Source: Chloroflexota bacterium (GTDB lineage Bacteria > Chloroflexota > Anaerolineae > Anaerolineales > Anaerolineaceae). From it: a stretch of 64,000 bases of DNA. The translations under genes were made by a program, and so were the position numbers. The stretch covers positions 506,328 through 570,327 of the forward strand of contig SLTK01000009.1 of assembly GCA_004347695.1 (NCBI GenBank). Direction: 5' to 3'. This document shows, piece by piece, positions 35,471-45,140 of this stretch. Every line of letters begins with the position of its first letter. Positions within the stretch are counted from its first letter, which is position 1. The notes under the pieces were generated by a model. The model had not been told where the DNA came from and did not search any database. It worked only from the letters and a program-made list of their open reading frames with translations.

Positions 35471-36133
35471 TTACATTAAAAATTCAGGTTGGGAAGTCGA
35501 ATCCGAAGCAGCCACGATCACCGTCAGTAAATCTTGCTGGTAAGCGATAGTCTCTATTCTGGCGTTGAACCCGTATTCATTCAACTTTACCCGTGATTCT
35601 TCCAGTGTGTTCCGGTCTGGCAAGGTTTGCCCAGTGACCCGATATATCCCCCGCAAAAGAATGCTCACAATGCTGCCTCCCCCGACTTGCACCCCAAGCA
35701 GGACAATCAGCTTCCCCATAGGCCTTAATACCCGCCGGCAGGCTTTTAATGTCTCAGGGTAAGCAATGTATTCGCTGGGAAAAGTAGCAACAATGGTATC
35801 CATTGAAGAGTTTGAAAGTGGAATCTGCTGCGCCAACCCCCGTACCAGCATCGCTGGCTGTTGGACTGTTTTATGCACTTTGTCTTTGGCTATGCGCAAC
35901 ATATGGCGACTTTGATCGATGCCAAAAGTGCGGTAACCCGCTGCTATCAAAGCAGCCTGCAATGTACCTGTGCCGATCCCCAGTTCGAGCACATCCTTGC
36001 CCTCGATCAACGGCAGCACCGACCGCACCCAATCTTTCCAGTGCCCGCCTGAGACCGCCGCAGCCACCAGGTCGTAACTCCAGGCAAAAGAATGGTAGAG
36101 CAAGTGAAAGAAGATTCGTAAAAACCAGCTCAT
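35471..36133 (-). CDS. Class I SAM-dependent methyltransferase
   Basis: The ORF track begins at 36376. The first convincing start is the ATG at 36133 (MSWFLRIFFHLLYHSFAW), giving 220 residues. SAM-binding motif I is VLELGIGTGTLQAALI, followed by FGIDQSRHML and a post-I acidic region. CRRVLRPMGKLIVLLGV is typical of UbiE/COQ5-like methyltransferases. The hydrophobic N-terminus may touch a membrane or a lipid substrate. The substrate is unknown. It is adjacent to and divergent from the radical SAM gene. Confidence 0.83.
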   Translation of the reverse strand: MSWFLRIFFHLLYHSFAWSYDLVAAAVSGGHWKDWVRSVLPLIEGKDVLELGIGTGTLQAALIAAGYRTFGIDQSRHMLRIAKDKVHKTVQQPAMLVRGLAQQIPLSNSSMDTIVATFPSEYIAYPETLKACRRVLRPMGKLIVLLGVQVGGGSIVSILLRGIYRVTGQTLPDRNTLEESRVKLNEYGFNARIETIAYQQDLLTVIVAASDSTSQPEFLM

Positions 36134-36199
36134 CGTAGAAAAGAATATCACAACATGGAGTTCTTGAACAAATTGTTTGCATAAATCGAAATTTTGTTC

Positions 36200-36205
36200 T
36201 ATAAT
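36200..36205 (+). promoter_or_regulatory. -10 box of the leaderless radical SAM gene
   Basis: TATAAT is followed after six bases by ATG at 36212. There is no ribosome site, so the transcript probably starts at the ATG. Confidence 0.5.
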
Positions 36206-36211
36206 GTTTTT

Positions 36212-37402
36212 ATGGCAGCAGAATCGCTTACTGTACTGAAAAACCTGGCTGATTTGAGTCAGTTCGAGCAGGAAGATCCGGCTGCACCCGGCTGCCCGCT
36301 GCCGGTAAGCAGTTCGAAGACTGCAGATACCCCTCCAGCCCGCTCTTCGACCGGTTCGATCCCTGAAATATTCCACGCCAAGAAATCAGGTGGGGGAGAA
36401 ATCCGTCTGCTCAAGACTGTACTCAGCAGCGCCTGCGAACGCAATTGTAATTACTGCGCTTTCCGCGCCGGGCGGGATTTTCACCGCGAAACGCTCAAAC
36501 CGGACGGCATGGCCAAACTGTTCAGTCAACTCAACCAGTCCGGCATCGCTGAAGGTCTTTTTTTGAGTTCCGGGATAGTGGGCGGCGGCATTCGCACCCA
36601 GGATAAAATTCTTGACACAGCCGATATATTGCGCTTTAAGCACGGCTACAATGGCTACCTGCACCTCAAACTCATGCCAGGCGCTGAAAAGGACCAGGTG
36701 CTGCGGGCAATGCAGTTGGCCAATCGCGTCTCCATCAACCTGGAAGCGCCCAACCCTGTGCGGCTGCAAAAACTAGCCCCGCTTAAAACTTTCGCTGAAG
36801 AATTGTTGAAACCGCTACAGTGGGCAGATGAAATTCGGCGCACGCTCAACCCCCTGTCGGCGTTTAACTTGCGCTGGCCTTCACTGGCGACCCAGTTCGT
36901 GGTTGGCGGCGTGGACGAGACTGATCTTGAATTGCTGCAACTCACCCAATACCTGCACAGCAAGCTGTCTCTTACCCGCGTCTATTTCTCGCCGTTCAAA
37001 CCGGTGCGGGATACGCCGTTCGAAAATCTCCCGCCCGAAAATCTGCTGCGTCAGGTACGCCTTTACCAGGCTGCTTTTTTGCTGCGCGATTACGGCTATA
37101 GTCTGGAAGATTTTCATTATTCAAGCAGCGGACAACTTCCATTGGATGCAGATCCCAAAATGGCCTGGGCGCGCGAACATCTGTCAGAGAATCCGCTGGA
37201 AATCAACACGGCAGACCGAATTCAGCTATTGAGAATCCCGGGCATCGGACCTGTTTCTGCCAAACGTATTCTGCAATCCCGCCGCCAACATCCGATCAAA
37301 GAAGCGGGCACACTGCGAGCGTTTGGTATTCCCCTGGAACGTACACTGCCTTTCATCCTGATCAATGGAAAACGACCCGACCGCCAGCCGCAGTTGTTGT
37401 GA
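36212..37402 (+). CDS. Radical SAM protein with C-terminal helix-hairpin-helix, putative DNA modification/repair
   Basis: The cluster motif CERNCNYCAF (C-x3-C-x2-C) marks a radical SAM enzyme. A C-terminal HhH (LLRIPGIGPVSAKRILQSRR) suggests DNA binding. Together they match the class annotated as putative DNA modification/repair radical SAM protein, often found next to a uracil-DNA-glycosylase-like gene. No such partner lies here. The N-terminus has an unusual Pro/Ser-rich stretch before the core. The ORF track starts at a TTG at 36194. The ATG at 36212 is preferred and gives 396 residues. The reaction is unknown. Confidence 0.85.
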   Translation: MAAESLTVLKNLADLSQFEQEDPAAPGCPLPVSSSKTADTPPARSSTGSIPEIFHAKKSGGGEIRLLKTVLSSACERNCNYCAFRAGRDFHRETLKPDGMAKLFSQLNQSGIAEGLFLSSGIVGGGIRTQDKILDTADILRFKHGYNGYLHLKLMPGAEKDQVLRAMQLANRVSINLEAPNPVRLQKLAPLKTFAEELLKPLQWADEIRRTLNPLSAFNLRWPSLATQFVVGGVDETDLELLQLTQYLHSKLSLTRVYFSPFKPVRDTPFENLPPENLLRQVRLYQAAFLLRDYGYSLEDFHYSSSGQLPLDADPKMAWAREHLSENPLEINTADRIQLLRIPGIGPVSAKRILQSRRQHPIKEAGTLRAFGIPLERTLPFILINGKRPDRQPQLL

Positions 37403-37429
37403 TTGAATGACTTGTAAACATTACGTACG

Positions 37430-37664
<235 letters not shown>

Positions 37665-37790
37665 ATTTGCGAGCGAAATTATAAGCCACATATTTATTTT
37701 CTGCAACCCTTCAAACGTCTTTCAAAATCCAACGCCTCAAATAAATGCAGGCGGTTAATTTCACCCCTCCCCTGTTCGATTCATTGAGAG

Positions 37791-37796
37791 TATAAT
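37791..37796 (+). promoter_or_regulatory. -10 box of secDF
   Basis: Perfect TATAAT 56 bases before the secD ATG, with no clear -35. A GGAGG ribosome site lies ten bases before the start. Confidence 0.45.
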
Positions 37797-37852
37797 CGGC
37801 ACGTTAAGCCAGCCCCAAGCTGGCATTTGTCTGACCCGGAGGCCTTGACTGC

Positions 37853-39265
37853 ATGAATCGTCGTTATGTAAACCTGATTTTCATCCTCCTTCTGCTCGCC
37901 CTCTCGATCTGGATCGACCTTCCCTCAAACCCCGGAATTAAAATAGGATCATTCGAAAGAAGCCTCGAAACGGTTTTGGGGCTGGACCTGCGCGGGGGTA
38001 TGCAGGTGATTCTGAGCGTCCCCTCAGAAATTGCTGTTACACAGCAAAATTTACAGGATGCCGCTCAAATTTTGGAGAACCGGTCGAACGCTCTGGGTGT
38101 GGACGAAGTAGTTTACCAGACAGCTGGTGAGCGCATTATCGTCGGCGAATACCCAGGAGCTTCGAACGCGGAAGACGTGATCGGCAAAATCAAAGAAACC
38201 GGCCAACTCGAGTTCGTCGATTTTGGCGATGTGCGCGTCCCTGAAGGAACAGTGGTCGAGACCGATTTCGGCCTGTCCGCTTCAACCGGCGCTGAACCAA
38301 CCCCAACCGCCGAAGTTACCCCCACCAGCGAGGCGACCGCAACTGCCGAAGCAACGCCAGAAACTACACCGACCGAAACCACCGATGCTACCCGCTATCA
38401 CACCGTTTTGACTGGCGCCAACCTCAAGTCGGTCAGCGTAGTACGCGGCCAGTTGAATGACTACACTGTGGCTCTGGAGTTCGACTCCGAAGGCGCCGAC
38501 ATTCTTAAAGAATGGACGACCGCGAATGTCGGAAAAATTTTGGGAATCGTGCTGGATAAAGCGGTGATTTCCTCGCCTTCGGTGAACAACCCGATTCCAG
38601 ACGGCCAGGCTGAAATTATCGGTTCGTTTACCAATGAATCAGCCAATGCTCTGGCAGTTCAACTGCGCTACGGCTCGCTGCCTATTCCGCTGGAAATCGA
38701 GCAAATCCGCGTGATCGGCCCGACCCTTGGCCAGGACTCACTGGATAAATCGCTATTGGCCGGCATCATCGGTTTCGGCATTGTCATGTTATTCATGGGA
38801 ATTTATTACCGCGTTCCCGGTGTGGCGGCTGACCTGGCAATCATTTTCTACGCCTTAATCACCTTTGCCATCTTCAAGCTGGTTCCGGTTACCTTGACGC
38901 TGCCTGGCATTGCCGGCTTCCTGCTCAGTACCGGTTCAGCGCTGGATGCCAACATTCTGATTTTCGAACGTTTGAAAGAGGAGTTGCGCAACGGCCGCAC
39001 AATGCGGCAGGCCATTGACCTTGCCTGGCGGCGTGCCTGGCCTTCCATTCGCGATTCGAACATTGCCGCATTGATTACGGCGGCAATATTGTTCTGGTTC
39101 GGCTCGACCTTCGGCGCCAGTTTTGTCAAAGGTTTCGCGCTGACCCTGGCTCTTGGCGTGGGTGTCAGCCTTATGACCGCATTCACCGTAACCCGCACCC
39201 TGCTCGGCCTGGTGGTTGATTTGTTCAAAGACCCAGAACAACGCCCGGGTTTGTTCGGGCTCTAA
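37853..39265 (+). CDS. secD: Protein translocase subunit SecD
   Basis: SecD works with SecF to pull exported proteins outward using the proton motive force. The 470-residue protein has an N-terminal helix (7-21), the conserved [10 protein letters not shown], and a periplasmic P1 domain. The six-helix export domain has [21 protein letters not shown]. Residues about 145-180 are a low-complexity Thr/Pro/Glu/Ala insert in P1, probably a flexible loop. It is followed by secF after 11 bases, so the two form one operon. Confidence 0.96.
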   Translation: MNRRYVNLIFILLLLALSIWIDLPSNPGIKIGSFERSLETVLGLDLRGGMQVILSVPSEIAVTQQNLQDAAQILENRSNALGVDEVVYQTAGERIIVGEYPGASNAEDVIGKIKETGQLEFVDFGDVRVPEGTVVETDFGLSASTGAEPTPTAEVTPTSEATATAEATPETTPTETTDATRYHTVLTGANLKSVSVVRGQLNDYTVALEFDSEGADILKEWTTANVGKILGIVLDKAVISSPSVNNPIPDGQAEIIGSFTNESANALAVQLRYGSLPIPLEIEQIRVIGPTLGQDSLDKSLLAGIIGFGIVMLFMGIYYRVPGVAADLAIIFYALITFAIFKLVPVTLTLPGIAGFLLSTGSALDANILIFERLKEELRNGRTMRQAIDLAWRRAWPSIRDSNIAALITAAILFWFGSTFGASFVKGFALTLALGVGVSLMTAFTVTRTLLGLVVDLFKDPEQRPGLFGL

Positions 39266-39276
39266 AGGAATGCATC

Positions 39277-40215
39277 ATGATTAATATTCTTGGTAAACGC
39301 TACTACTACTTTGCCCTTTCCCTGCTGTTGATCATTCCCGGACTGATCATTTTGGCAGTCAAAGGCTTGCCGCTGGCCATCGATTTCAAGGGGGGAACGC
39401 TACTTGAACTGCAATTCCCCTCCACTCAGTTGCCTGAAACCAGCGCGGTGGTCGCTCTGTACAACGATATGGGCTTCAAAGAGGTTCAGGTACAAACTGC
39501 CCTCGGTATATCCGGTGAACGCGACATCCTGGTAATCCGCTCGCCTTTCATGGACGATACAACCAAGATCGCGTTGATCGAACAAATGAAAACTGATTTT
39601 GGCGTAAGCGAGATTTCCGTCAACCGCTTTGACAGCGTCGGTCCGGTCATCGCCCAGCAGGTAACCAGCCGGGCCGCCCTGGCAGTTGCCATCGCCGCGC
39701 TGGCGGTCATTCTCTACATTACCTATGCGTTCCGCGGCATTCCTCATGCCTTCCGCTACGGTGTATGCGCGATCATCGCCATGCTGCATGATATCCTGAT
39801 CGTGTTCAGCATCACCGCCATCGGATCTGTGCTGTGGGACTGGCAAATGGATTCGATGTTCCTGACGGCTCTACTGACGGTGATCGGCTTCTCGACCCAG
39901 GACAAGATTGTGGTGTTCGACCGTATCCGGGAGAACAGCAGCTTCCTGCGCAAACTTCCCTTCGAAAAACTGGCAAACCATTCCATCGTGCAGACCTTAC
40001 AACGCTCGATCAATACCCAGTTGATGACAGTAGAATTTATGCTGCTGTCGCTGGCGTTATTTGGCGGCGTAACATTGCGCGAATTTGCGGTCATTCTGCT
40101 GGTTGGCCTTTTGAGCGGTACCTACTCTTCCATTTTCGTCGCAGCACCTCTGCTGGTAGTGTGGGAAAATCAGGAATGGAAAACCTGGTTCCGCAAACAG
40201 AGCGCCAACGCCTGA
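39277..40215 (+). CDS. secF: Protein translocase subunit SecF
   Basis: The 312-residue membrane protein has the SecF start AIDFKGGTLLELQF and an export domain with ALLTVIGFSTQDKIVVFDRIREN. A strong terminator follows, so secD-secF is a closed two-gene unit. Length and helix count (six) are as expected for the family. Confidence 0.96.
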   Translation: MINILGKRYYYFALSLLLIIPGLIILAVKGLPLAIDFKGGTLLELQFPSTQLPETSAVVALYNDMGFKEVQVQTALGISGERDILVIRSPFMDDTTKIALIEQMKTDFGVSEISVNRFDSVGPVIAQQVTSRAALAVAIAALAVILYITYAFRGIPHAFRYGVCAIIAMLHDILIVFSITAIGSVLWDWQMDSMFLTALLTVIGFSTQDKIVVFDRIRENSSFLRKLPFEKLANHSIVQTLQRSINTQLMTVEFMLLSLALFGGVTLREFAVILLVGLLSGTYSSIFVAAPLLVVWENQEWKTWFRKQSANA

Positions 40216-40237
40216 ATTGCCTGATCAGTTACTGATA

Positions 40238-40280
40238 AACAGGGTCCCGGGTAAATCAAACCAGGACCCTGTTTTATCTT
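40238..40280 (+). terminator. Terminator of secDF
   Basis: AACAGGGTCC and GGACCCTGTT pair perfectly over 10 bases with a 16-base loop, followed by TTATCTT. It is 22 bases past the secF stop. Confidence 0.85.
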
Positions 40281-40431
40281 GCTCACCTTTGTTTATATTC
40301 CCCGATTTTTTAAGCCAGTGGAACCCGGGAATCCGGTAAAATGGATTGGGTGAAATTTCACGAAAGCACCGCAATGGCAATTTTGCCTTAATCGCACAAA
40401 TTCCAAACTAAACCAACAAAAGAGGAATACC

Positions 40432-41457
40432 ATGCGCAAAGAAGTCGTTCTGATCACCGGCGCAAACGGTGAAATCGGCCACGGGCTCATCACGCACCTG
40501 GGAAAGCAGGGCAATTTTGGCGTTATAGCGCTGGATGTTCAACCGCTGGATGAAGCTCTCAAACCGTATGTCGAGAAATTTATTCAGGGAGATATTCTGG
40601 ATACCATGCTTCTCGGCCGGCTGGTGGCTGAATACGAAATCCGGGCGGTGTACCACCTGGCGTCCATCCTCTCTACCAAAGCTGAATACAACCCGGAAAC
40701 TGCGCATCGGGTAAACGTCGAGGGCACGCTCAATCTACTGCGTCTGTCCGTGGAACAGTCGCAGTGGCAGGGCCGGCCGGTAAAATTCCTCTACCCCAGT
40801 TCCATTGCCGCTTACGGCCTGCCTGACCTGGCTACGAAGAATTCGGCCGGGAAGATCAAAGAACACCACTGGCTGGAACCGACCACCATGTATGGCATTA
40901 ACAAGCTGTATTGTGAACATCTTGGCCGCTATTACACCCGTCACTACCGCCAACTGGCAGCCGACCAGAGCCCCACAGCCATCGATTTCCGCTGTATCCG
41001 CTTCCCCGGCCTGATCAGCGCCATGACTGTTCCTACCGGCGGCACCAGCGACTACGGGCCGGAAATGCTGCACCATGCCGCGCAGGATTTGCCCTATGAC
41101 TGTTTCGTCCGACCGGACACCCGCCTGCCCTTCATGGTCATGCCGGATGCCATCAAATCGCTGCTGACGCTGGAAGCTGCCCCAAGGGAAAGCCTGAAGC
41201 AGTTGACCTACAATGTGACCAGCTTCAGCCCGACAGCGCTGGAATTCCACGACATCGTACAGCAGGCATTCCCCGGCGCCAGGATCGACTTCAAGCCGCA
41301 TGCTGCCCGGCAGGGAATCGTCGACACCTGGCCGGCTGACGTGGACGACTCCGCTGCCCGACGCGATTGGGGTTGGCAGCCAGACTACGACCAGGCGCGC
41401 TCCTTTGACGAGTATCTCATCCCCGCCATTCGCGAGCGCTACGCAGCCGTGAAATAG
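40432..41457 (+). CDS. SDR-family NAD-dependent dehydrogenase, L-threonine 3-dehydrogenase type
   Basis: The 341-residue extended SDR has the NAD motif VLITGANGEIGHGL, the catalytic Ser in YPSSIAAYG and the YGINK catalytic pair. The segment GGTSDYGPEMLHHAAQD with RPDTRLPFMVMPDAIKSLL is characteristic of the SDR-type L-threonine dehydrogenases. These make 2-amino-3-ketobutyrate. No 2-amino-3-ketobutyrate CoA ligase (kbl) is adjacent. A sugar epimerase is the alternative. An AGAGGA ribosome site supports the start. Confidence 0.8.
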   Translation: MRKEVVLITGANGEIGHGLITHLGKQGNFGVIALDVQPLDEALKPYVEKFIQGDILDTMLLGRLVAEYEIRAVYHLASILSTKAEYNPETAHRVNVEGTLNLLRLSVEQSQWQGRPVKFLYPSSIAAYGLPDLATKNSAGKIKEHHWLEPTTMYGINKLYCEHLGRYYTRHYRQLAADQSPTAIDFRCIRFPGLISAMTVPTGGTSDYGPEMLHHAAQDLPYDCFVRPDTRLPFMVMPDAIKSLLTLEAAPRESLKQLTYNVTSFSPTALEFHDIVQQAFPGARIDFKPHAARQGIVDTWPADVDDSAARRDWGWQPDYDQARSFDEYLIPAIRERYAAVK

Positions 41458-41873
41458 AGGCCCTGTCCCAATTTGTAGCTGCCCAAAATGTTTCCGTGGG
41501 TCGGCATGGAAGTACACTTCGCTGGCCGGCCAAATGGCACGGGGATTATTGGAATAAAGCATAAAGTAAAGCCCTGTGGCCAGACTAACAGATTTCCCGT
41601 ATTTCTGGAGACAGCCACCGGGTTCAATTAAGATTCATTATCTTCTGGCTCTTCGCCTTTCATGGTCACGGACGGGCACGGGGCATCGTTGGTTAAGGGA
41701 ATTCTTCCTCAAACCCCGTGCGGCTACGGCTGCCTACCTCAAATTTAGAAAATAAATTATGGGAAAGGCTTCGCATTCAATACCATCCGCACCGAATGAA
41801 TACTGCGCTTTGATGGAAAATTAACAATTATGGGTTATCATCGAATCTCAAACCAAATTTTTTGAGGAAAGCC
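41458..41873. other. Intergenic region of 416 bases, no gene
   Basis: No credible reading frame is seen. It contains GGGCACGGGG (41674-41683), which pairs with CCCCGTGC (41714-41721) over a 30-base loop, like the hairpin at 11943. Another GGCACGGGG lies near 41534. The end near htpG is AT-rich and includes the ribosome site TTTTTTGAGGAAAG. A promoter for htpG should lie here, but no good -35/-10 pair or CIRCE heat-shock repeat is seen. Confidence 0.45.
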
Positions 41874-43754
41874 ATGTCTGCAAAAGTTTCATCTGAATCC
41901 CGTGAAAAAATCCCCTTTAAAACCGAAACCAGGCAAATTCTCAACATCTTAATCCACTCACTTTATTCCGAGCGGGAAGTATTTATCCGTGAACTGATCT
42001 CCAACGCCTCCGACGCGCTGACCCGCATGCAGTTCGAACTGCTGACCAACCGGGACGTGCTGGATGCGGATGCCGAACCGGGTATCTGGGTCAGCGGCGA
42101 CCCGCAGGCAAAAACTCTGACCATCCGCGACAACGGCATCGGCATGGATGCGCAGGAAATGGCCGAAAATCTGGGTACCATTGCCCATTCGGGTGCGCGC
42201 GCCTTCATCGAAGCCGCCGCTGAACAGCCAGGCGCCATCAGCGACATCATCGGTCAGTTCGGCGTCGGGTTTTACTCGGCTTTCATGGCCGCCGAATCAA
42301 TCGAAGTGGTATCGCGCAGCTACCACCCGGACGGCTCTGCTGCCCGCTGGATTGCGCGGGATGAAGAAACCTTTTCCATCCAACCTGCTGAGAAAGCCGA
42401 CCGCGGCACGACCATCGTAATCCACCTCAAAGAGGATGCGCAGGAATTTGCTCAGGAAGATCGCCTGCGCGAAATCATTCGCAAACACAGCGACTTCATC
42501 CCCCACCCCATTTTCCTCGGAAGCGGCACCGAACCGGTCAACCAGCAGAGTGCGATCTGGCGCAAACAACCTTCGACTTTGAAGGATGAGGACTACACTA
42601 ATTTCTACCACCAGTTCGCGCTCGATCACCAGGAACCGCTGCTTAAACTTCATCTCACTGTGGACGCGCCGGTGCAGATGTATGCGTTGTTGTATGTGCC
42701 GCAATCGCCGGAACGCAGTATTTTTTCGCCCCGCAAAGATGAAGGCGTGAAGCTGTATGCGCGTAAAGTTTTGATTCAGGAATATTCCAAGGATCTGCTG
42801 CCGGCCTACCTGCGTTTTGTGGATGGGGTGGTCGATTCGGAGGATTTGCCGCTCAATGTGGCGCGCGAATCGGTGCAATCCAACCGGGTCATGGCGCAGC
42901 TCAAACGCGTCATCACCAACAAGCTGGTCGATGCGTTGAATACCCTGGGAAAAGAGCAGCCTGAGAAGTACGCGCAATTCTGGAAAGTTTACAGCCGCTA
43001 TATCAAAGAGGGTATCGCCACAGACCCTGAGGCTTTGACGCCGCTGACGCCCCTGCTGCGCTTCCCAACCGCGAAAGACCCGAACGGTTGGACTTCGTTG
43101 GAAGAATATACGTCCGCCAGTCCATCACATCAGGATAAAATCTACTACCTGCTTGGCGACAACGAGCGCCTGCTCGCTTCCAGCCCACACCTGGAGGGTT
43201 TTAAAGCCAGGGGGACCGACGTTTTGTTGATGGCTGATCCGCTGGATTCTTTTGTCCTGCTTAAATTGGAACAATTCAACGGCAAGCAGTTGGTCAATGC
43301 CGCTCAAGCGGATGCACCCGCCCAAACGGCCGATCAACCGGAACCTGAGCCCGAAACCTCCCTCAGTGCAGAACAGCGCAGCCAGGTATTGGAACGGATA
43401 CGATCTGTTCTGGGTGACCGGGTGACAGATGTTCGCGCCACCGACCGACTGGTCGAATCGCCGGCGCGCCTGGTAAATGCAGACGGAGCGATGAAACCAG
43501 AAATCCAACGGGTTTATCGGCTGCTCAACCAGGAAATGGATGCCCCAAAAAATGTGTTGGAGGTAAATTTGCGCCACCCGCTCATCCAGCGCCTGGCGCA
43601 AACCGCTGCGGAAAGCATGGTCACGCCACTGGTGATCGAACAGCTTTATGAAAACGCCTTGCTCCTGGAAGGCAGCGTCACTGACCCGGCAAAAATGATA
43701 GCGCGCATTCAAGATTTAATGACCGCTGCGCTGGAAAATTCCCATGACCAATAA
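41874..43754 (+). CDS. htpG: Chaperone HtpG (Hsp90)
   Basis: HtpG is the bacterial Hsp90, an ATP-driven chaperone. The N-terminal ATPase has the blocks ELISNASDALTRMQ, IRDNGIGMDAQEM and IIGQFGVGFYSAFM, and a middle domain with NVARESVQSN. The length is normal (626 residues) when started at ATG 41874, with GAGGAAAG upstream, instead of the TTG at 41862. The last 11 bases overlap the next gene, so the two are coupled. Confidence 0.96.
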   Translation: MSAKVSSESREKIPFKTETRQILNILIHSLYSEREVFIRELISNASDALTRMQFELLTNRDVLDADAEPGIWVSGDPQAKTLTIRDNGIGMDAQEMAENLGTIAHSGARAFIEAAAEQPGAISDIIGQFGVGFYSAFMAAESIEVVSRSYHPDGSAARWIARDEETFSIQPAEKADRGTTIVIHLKEDAQEFAQEDRLREIIRKHSDFIPHPIFLGSGTEPVNQQSAIWRKQPSTLKDEDYTNFYHQFALDHQEPLLKLHLTVDAPVQMYALLYVPQSPERSIFSPRKDEGVKLYARKVLIQEYSKDLLPAYLRFVDGVVDSEDLPLNVARESVQSNRVMAQLKRVITNKLVDALNTLGKEQPEKYAQFWKVYSRYIKEGIATDPEALTPLTPLLRFPTAKDPNGWTSLEEYTSASPSHQDKIYYLLGDNERLLASSPHLEGFKARGTDVLLMADPLDSFVLLKLEQFNGKQLVNAAQADAPAQTADQPEPEPETSLSAEQRSQVLERIRSVLGDRVTDVRATDRLVESPARLVNADGAMKPEIQRVYRLLNQEMDAPKNVLEVNLRHPLIQRLAQTAAESMVTPLVIEQLYENALLLEGSVTDPAKMIARIQDLMTAALENSHDQ

Positions 43755-44739
43755 ACCGCGTGTATTCGTCACCCGCGCCATTCATTCGGAAGCCCTGACA
43801 AAACTGGCCGCCGAAGCCGAGGCAGAAGTCTGGCCGGAAGCTTACCCTCCATCCAAAGAAGTTCTGTTGGCGAAAATGGGCAGCGTCAACGGACTGTTGA
43901 CCATGTTGACCGACCCAATCGATGAGCAGGTGATCACCAGAGGAATTCCGGCGCTCAAGGTCATTGCCCAGCTTGCAGTTGGCTATGATAATATCGATGT
44001 CGCGGCTGCCACCCGGCACGGCATCCCGGTCGGTCACACCCCGGGCGTGCTTACGGAAACGACCGCCGACTTCGCCTGGGCGCTATTGATGGCCGCCGCC
44101 CGCCGGGTGGGTGAGGCTGAACGCGAGGTGCGCTCCGGATTGTGGCAGCCCTGGGGGCCGGACGTCCTTACCGGGTTGGATGTTTACGGTAAAACTCTGG
44201 GCATCATCGGCCTGGGTCGGATAGGCAAGGCGGTAGCCCGCCGGGCGCGCGGTTTTTCGATGAAAGTGCTGTACAACAGCCCGACCCGTGACCTGGAAGC
44301 CGAGCAAGAGTTGGACGTGGAATACGTGACACTGGAACGGCTGCTGGCGCAGTCTGATTTTGTCTCGCTGCACCTGTATTATTCACCGGAAGCCCATCAC
44401 CTGCTCGACCGTACTGCATTTGAGCAAATGAAACCCAATGCCGTGCTGGTTAACACCGCACGCGGTGCAATAGTAGATCCGGAAGCGCTGACCTGGGCGC
44501 TGCAAACTCGCCGAATTGCGGCAGCCGGCATCGACGTATTCGAACCTGAACCCATCCCGGCCAATCACCCGCTGCTCCAGCTTGAGAATGTCGTCATTAC
44601 CCCGCATATCGCCTCGGCGGGCAAAGAAACCCGTCAAAAGATGGCAATGATGTCCGTGGAAAATATATTGGCCGGATTAAAAGGCGCACCCATCCCATAT
44701 TGCGCCAACCCGCAAGTATACGAACCGCGCGGAACATAA
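43744..44739 (+). CDS. D-glycerate/glyoxylate dehydrogenase (2-hydroxyacid dehydrogenase)
   Basis: The 331-residue NAD(P)-dependent D-2-hydroxyacid dehydrogenase has the Rossmann motif LGIIGLGRIGKAVA. The catalytic Arg is in VNTARGAIVD, the Glu in GIDVFEPEP and the His in ITPHIASAG. GVLTETTADFAWALLMAAAR fits the glyoxylate/hydroxypyruvate reductase branch. The start overlaps htpG by 11 bases, an odd pairing of metabolism and chaperone that may be fortuitous. Glycerate or glyoxylate is the likely substrate. Confidence 0.88.
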   Translation: MTNKPRVFVTRAIHSEALTKLAAEAEAEVWPEAYPPSKEVLLAKMGSVNGLLTMLTDPIDEQVITRGIPALKVIAQLAVGYDNIDVAAATRHGIPVGHTPGVLTETTADFAWALLMAAARRVGEAEREVRSGLWQPWGPDVLTGLDVYGKTLGIIGLGRIGKAVARRARGFSMKVLYNSPTRDLEAEQELDVEYVTLERLLAQSDFVSLHLYYSPEAHHLLDRTAFEQMKPNAVLVNTARGAIVDPEALTWALQTRRIAAAGIDVFEPEPIPANHPLLQLENVVITPHIASAGKETRQKMAMMSVENILAGLKGAPIPYCANPQVYEPRGT

Positions 44740-44913
44740 CCGCAAACGGGCAGGGAACGGCAGTCGTAGAGTGGCTTCGCTCAAAGCGTGAAGTAAATTC
44801 GAGAGCAAATGGCGCTGGTCTTTCCTTGAGTGGAGCGAACGCACCGATCACGACGTGACTATTAAAATTTATCGTCATTACCCTGTACTGTCAAAAAGAT
44901 GATAAATATACTG
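44740..44913. other. Intergenic stretch, no gene
   Basis: The 174 bases after the dehydrogenase gene show no credible ORF. They contain GCTTCGCTCAAAGCG-like repeat fragments. No terminator is evident for the htpG unit. Confidence 0.4.
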
Positions 44914-45140
44914 TTAACAAAGTACGTTTGTTTCACGTAAAATTGTTTACAATGTTCGTGTCATTCCTTTCAAGATGTCTGAGAAGTTCAGCGTTTCCCA
45001 CCTATAACCACCGCAACCCGAATTAGACACCGTCGGGCGAGCGGTGTCTGCATTTCTGAGATATCTTGTTCTGGCGGAGGACTTCCCTCTCCGAATAAAG
45101 CGGACAAACACTTACAACACCAAACTCAGGAGGAAGTATC
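44914..45140 (+). promoter_or_regulatory. Promoter and long structured leader of the acyl-CoA synthetase gene
   Basis: TTAACA (44914-44919) and TAAAAT (44938-44943) lie 18 bases apart and predict a start near 44950. The leader is about 190 bases. It begins with the small inverted repeat ATTGT-TT-ACAAT and holds the hairpin AGACACCG-TCGGGCGAG-CGGTGTCT (45025-45049). No known riboswitch is recognised. An ideal AGGAGG precedes the GTG start. Confidence 0.45.

Noticed and set aside
41458-41873. CIRCE or similar heat-shock operator before htpG
   Set aside because: I found no TTAGCACTC-N9-GAGTGCTAA-like repeat in the spacer.
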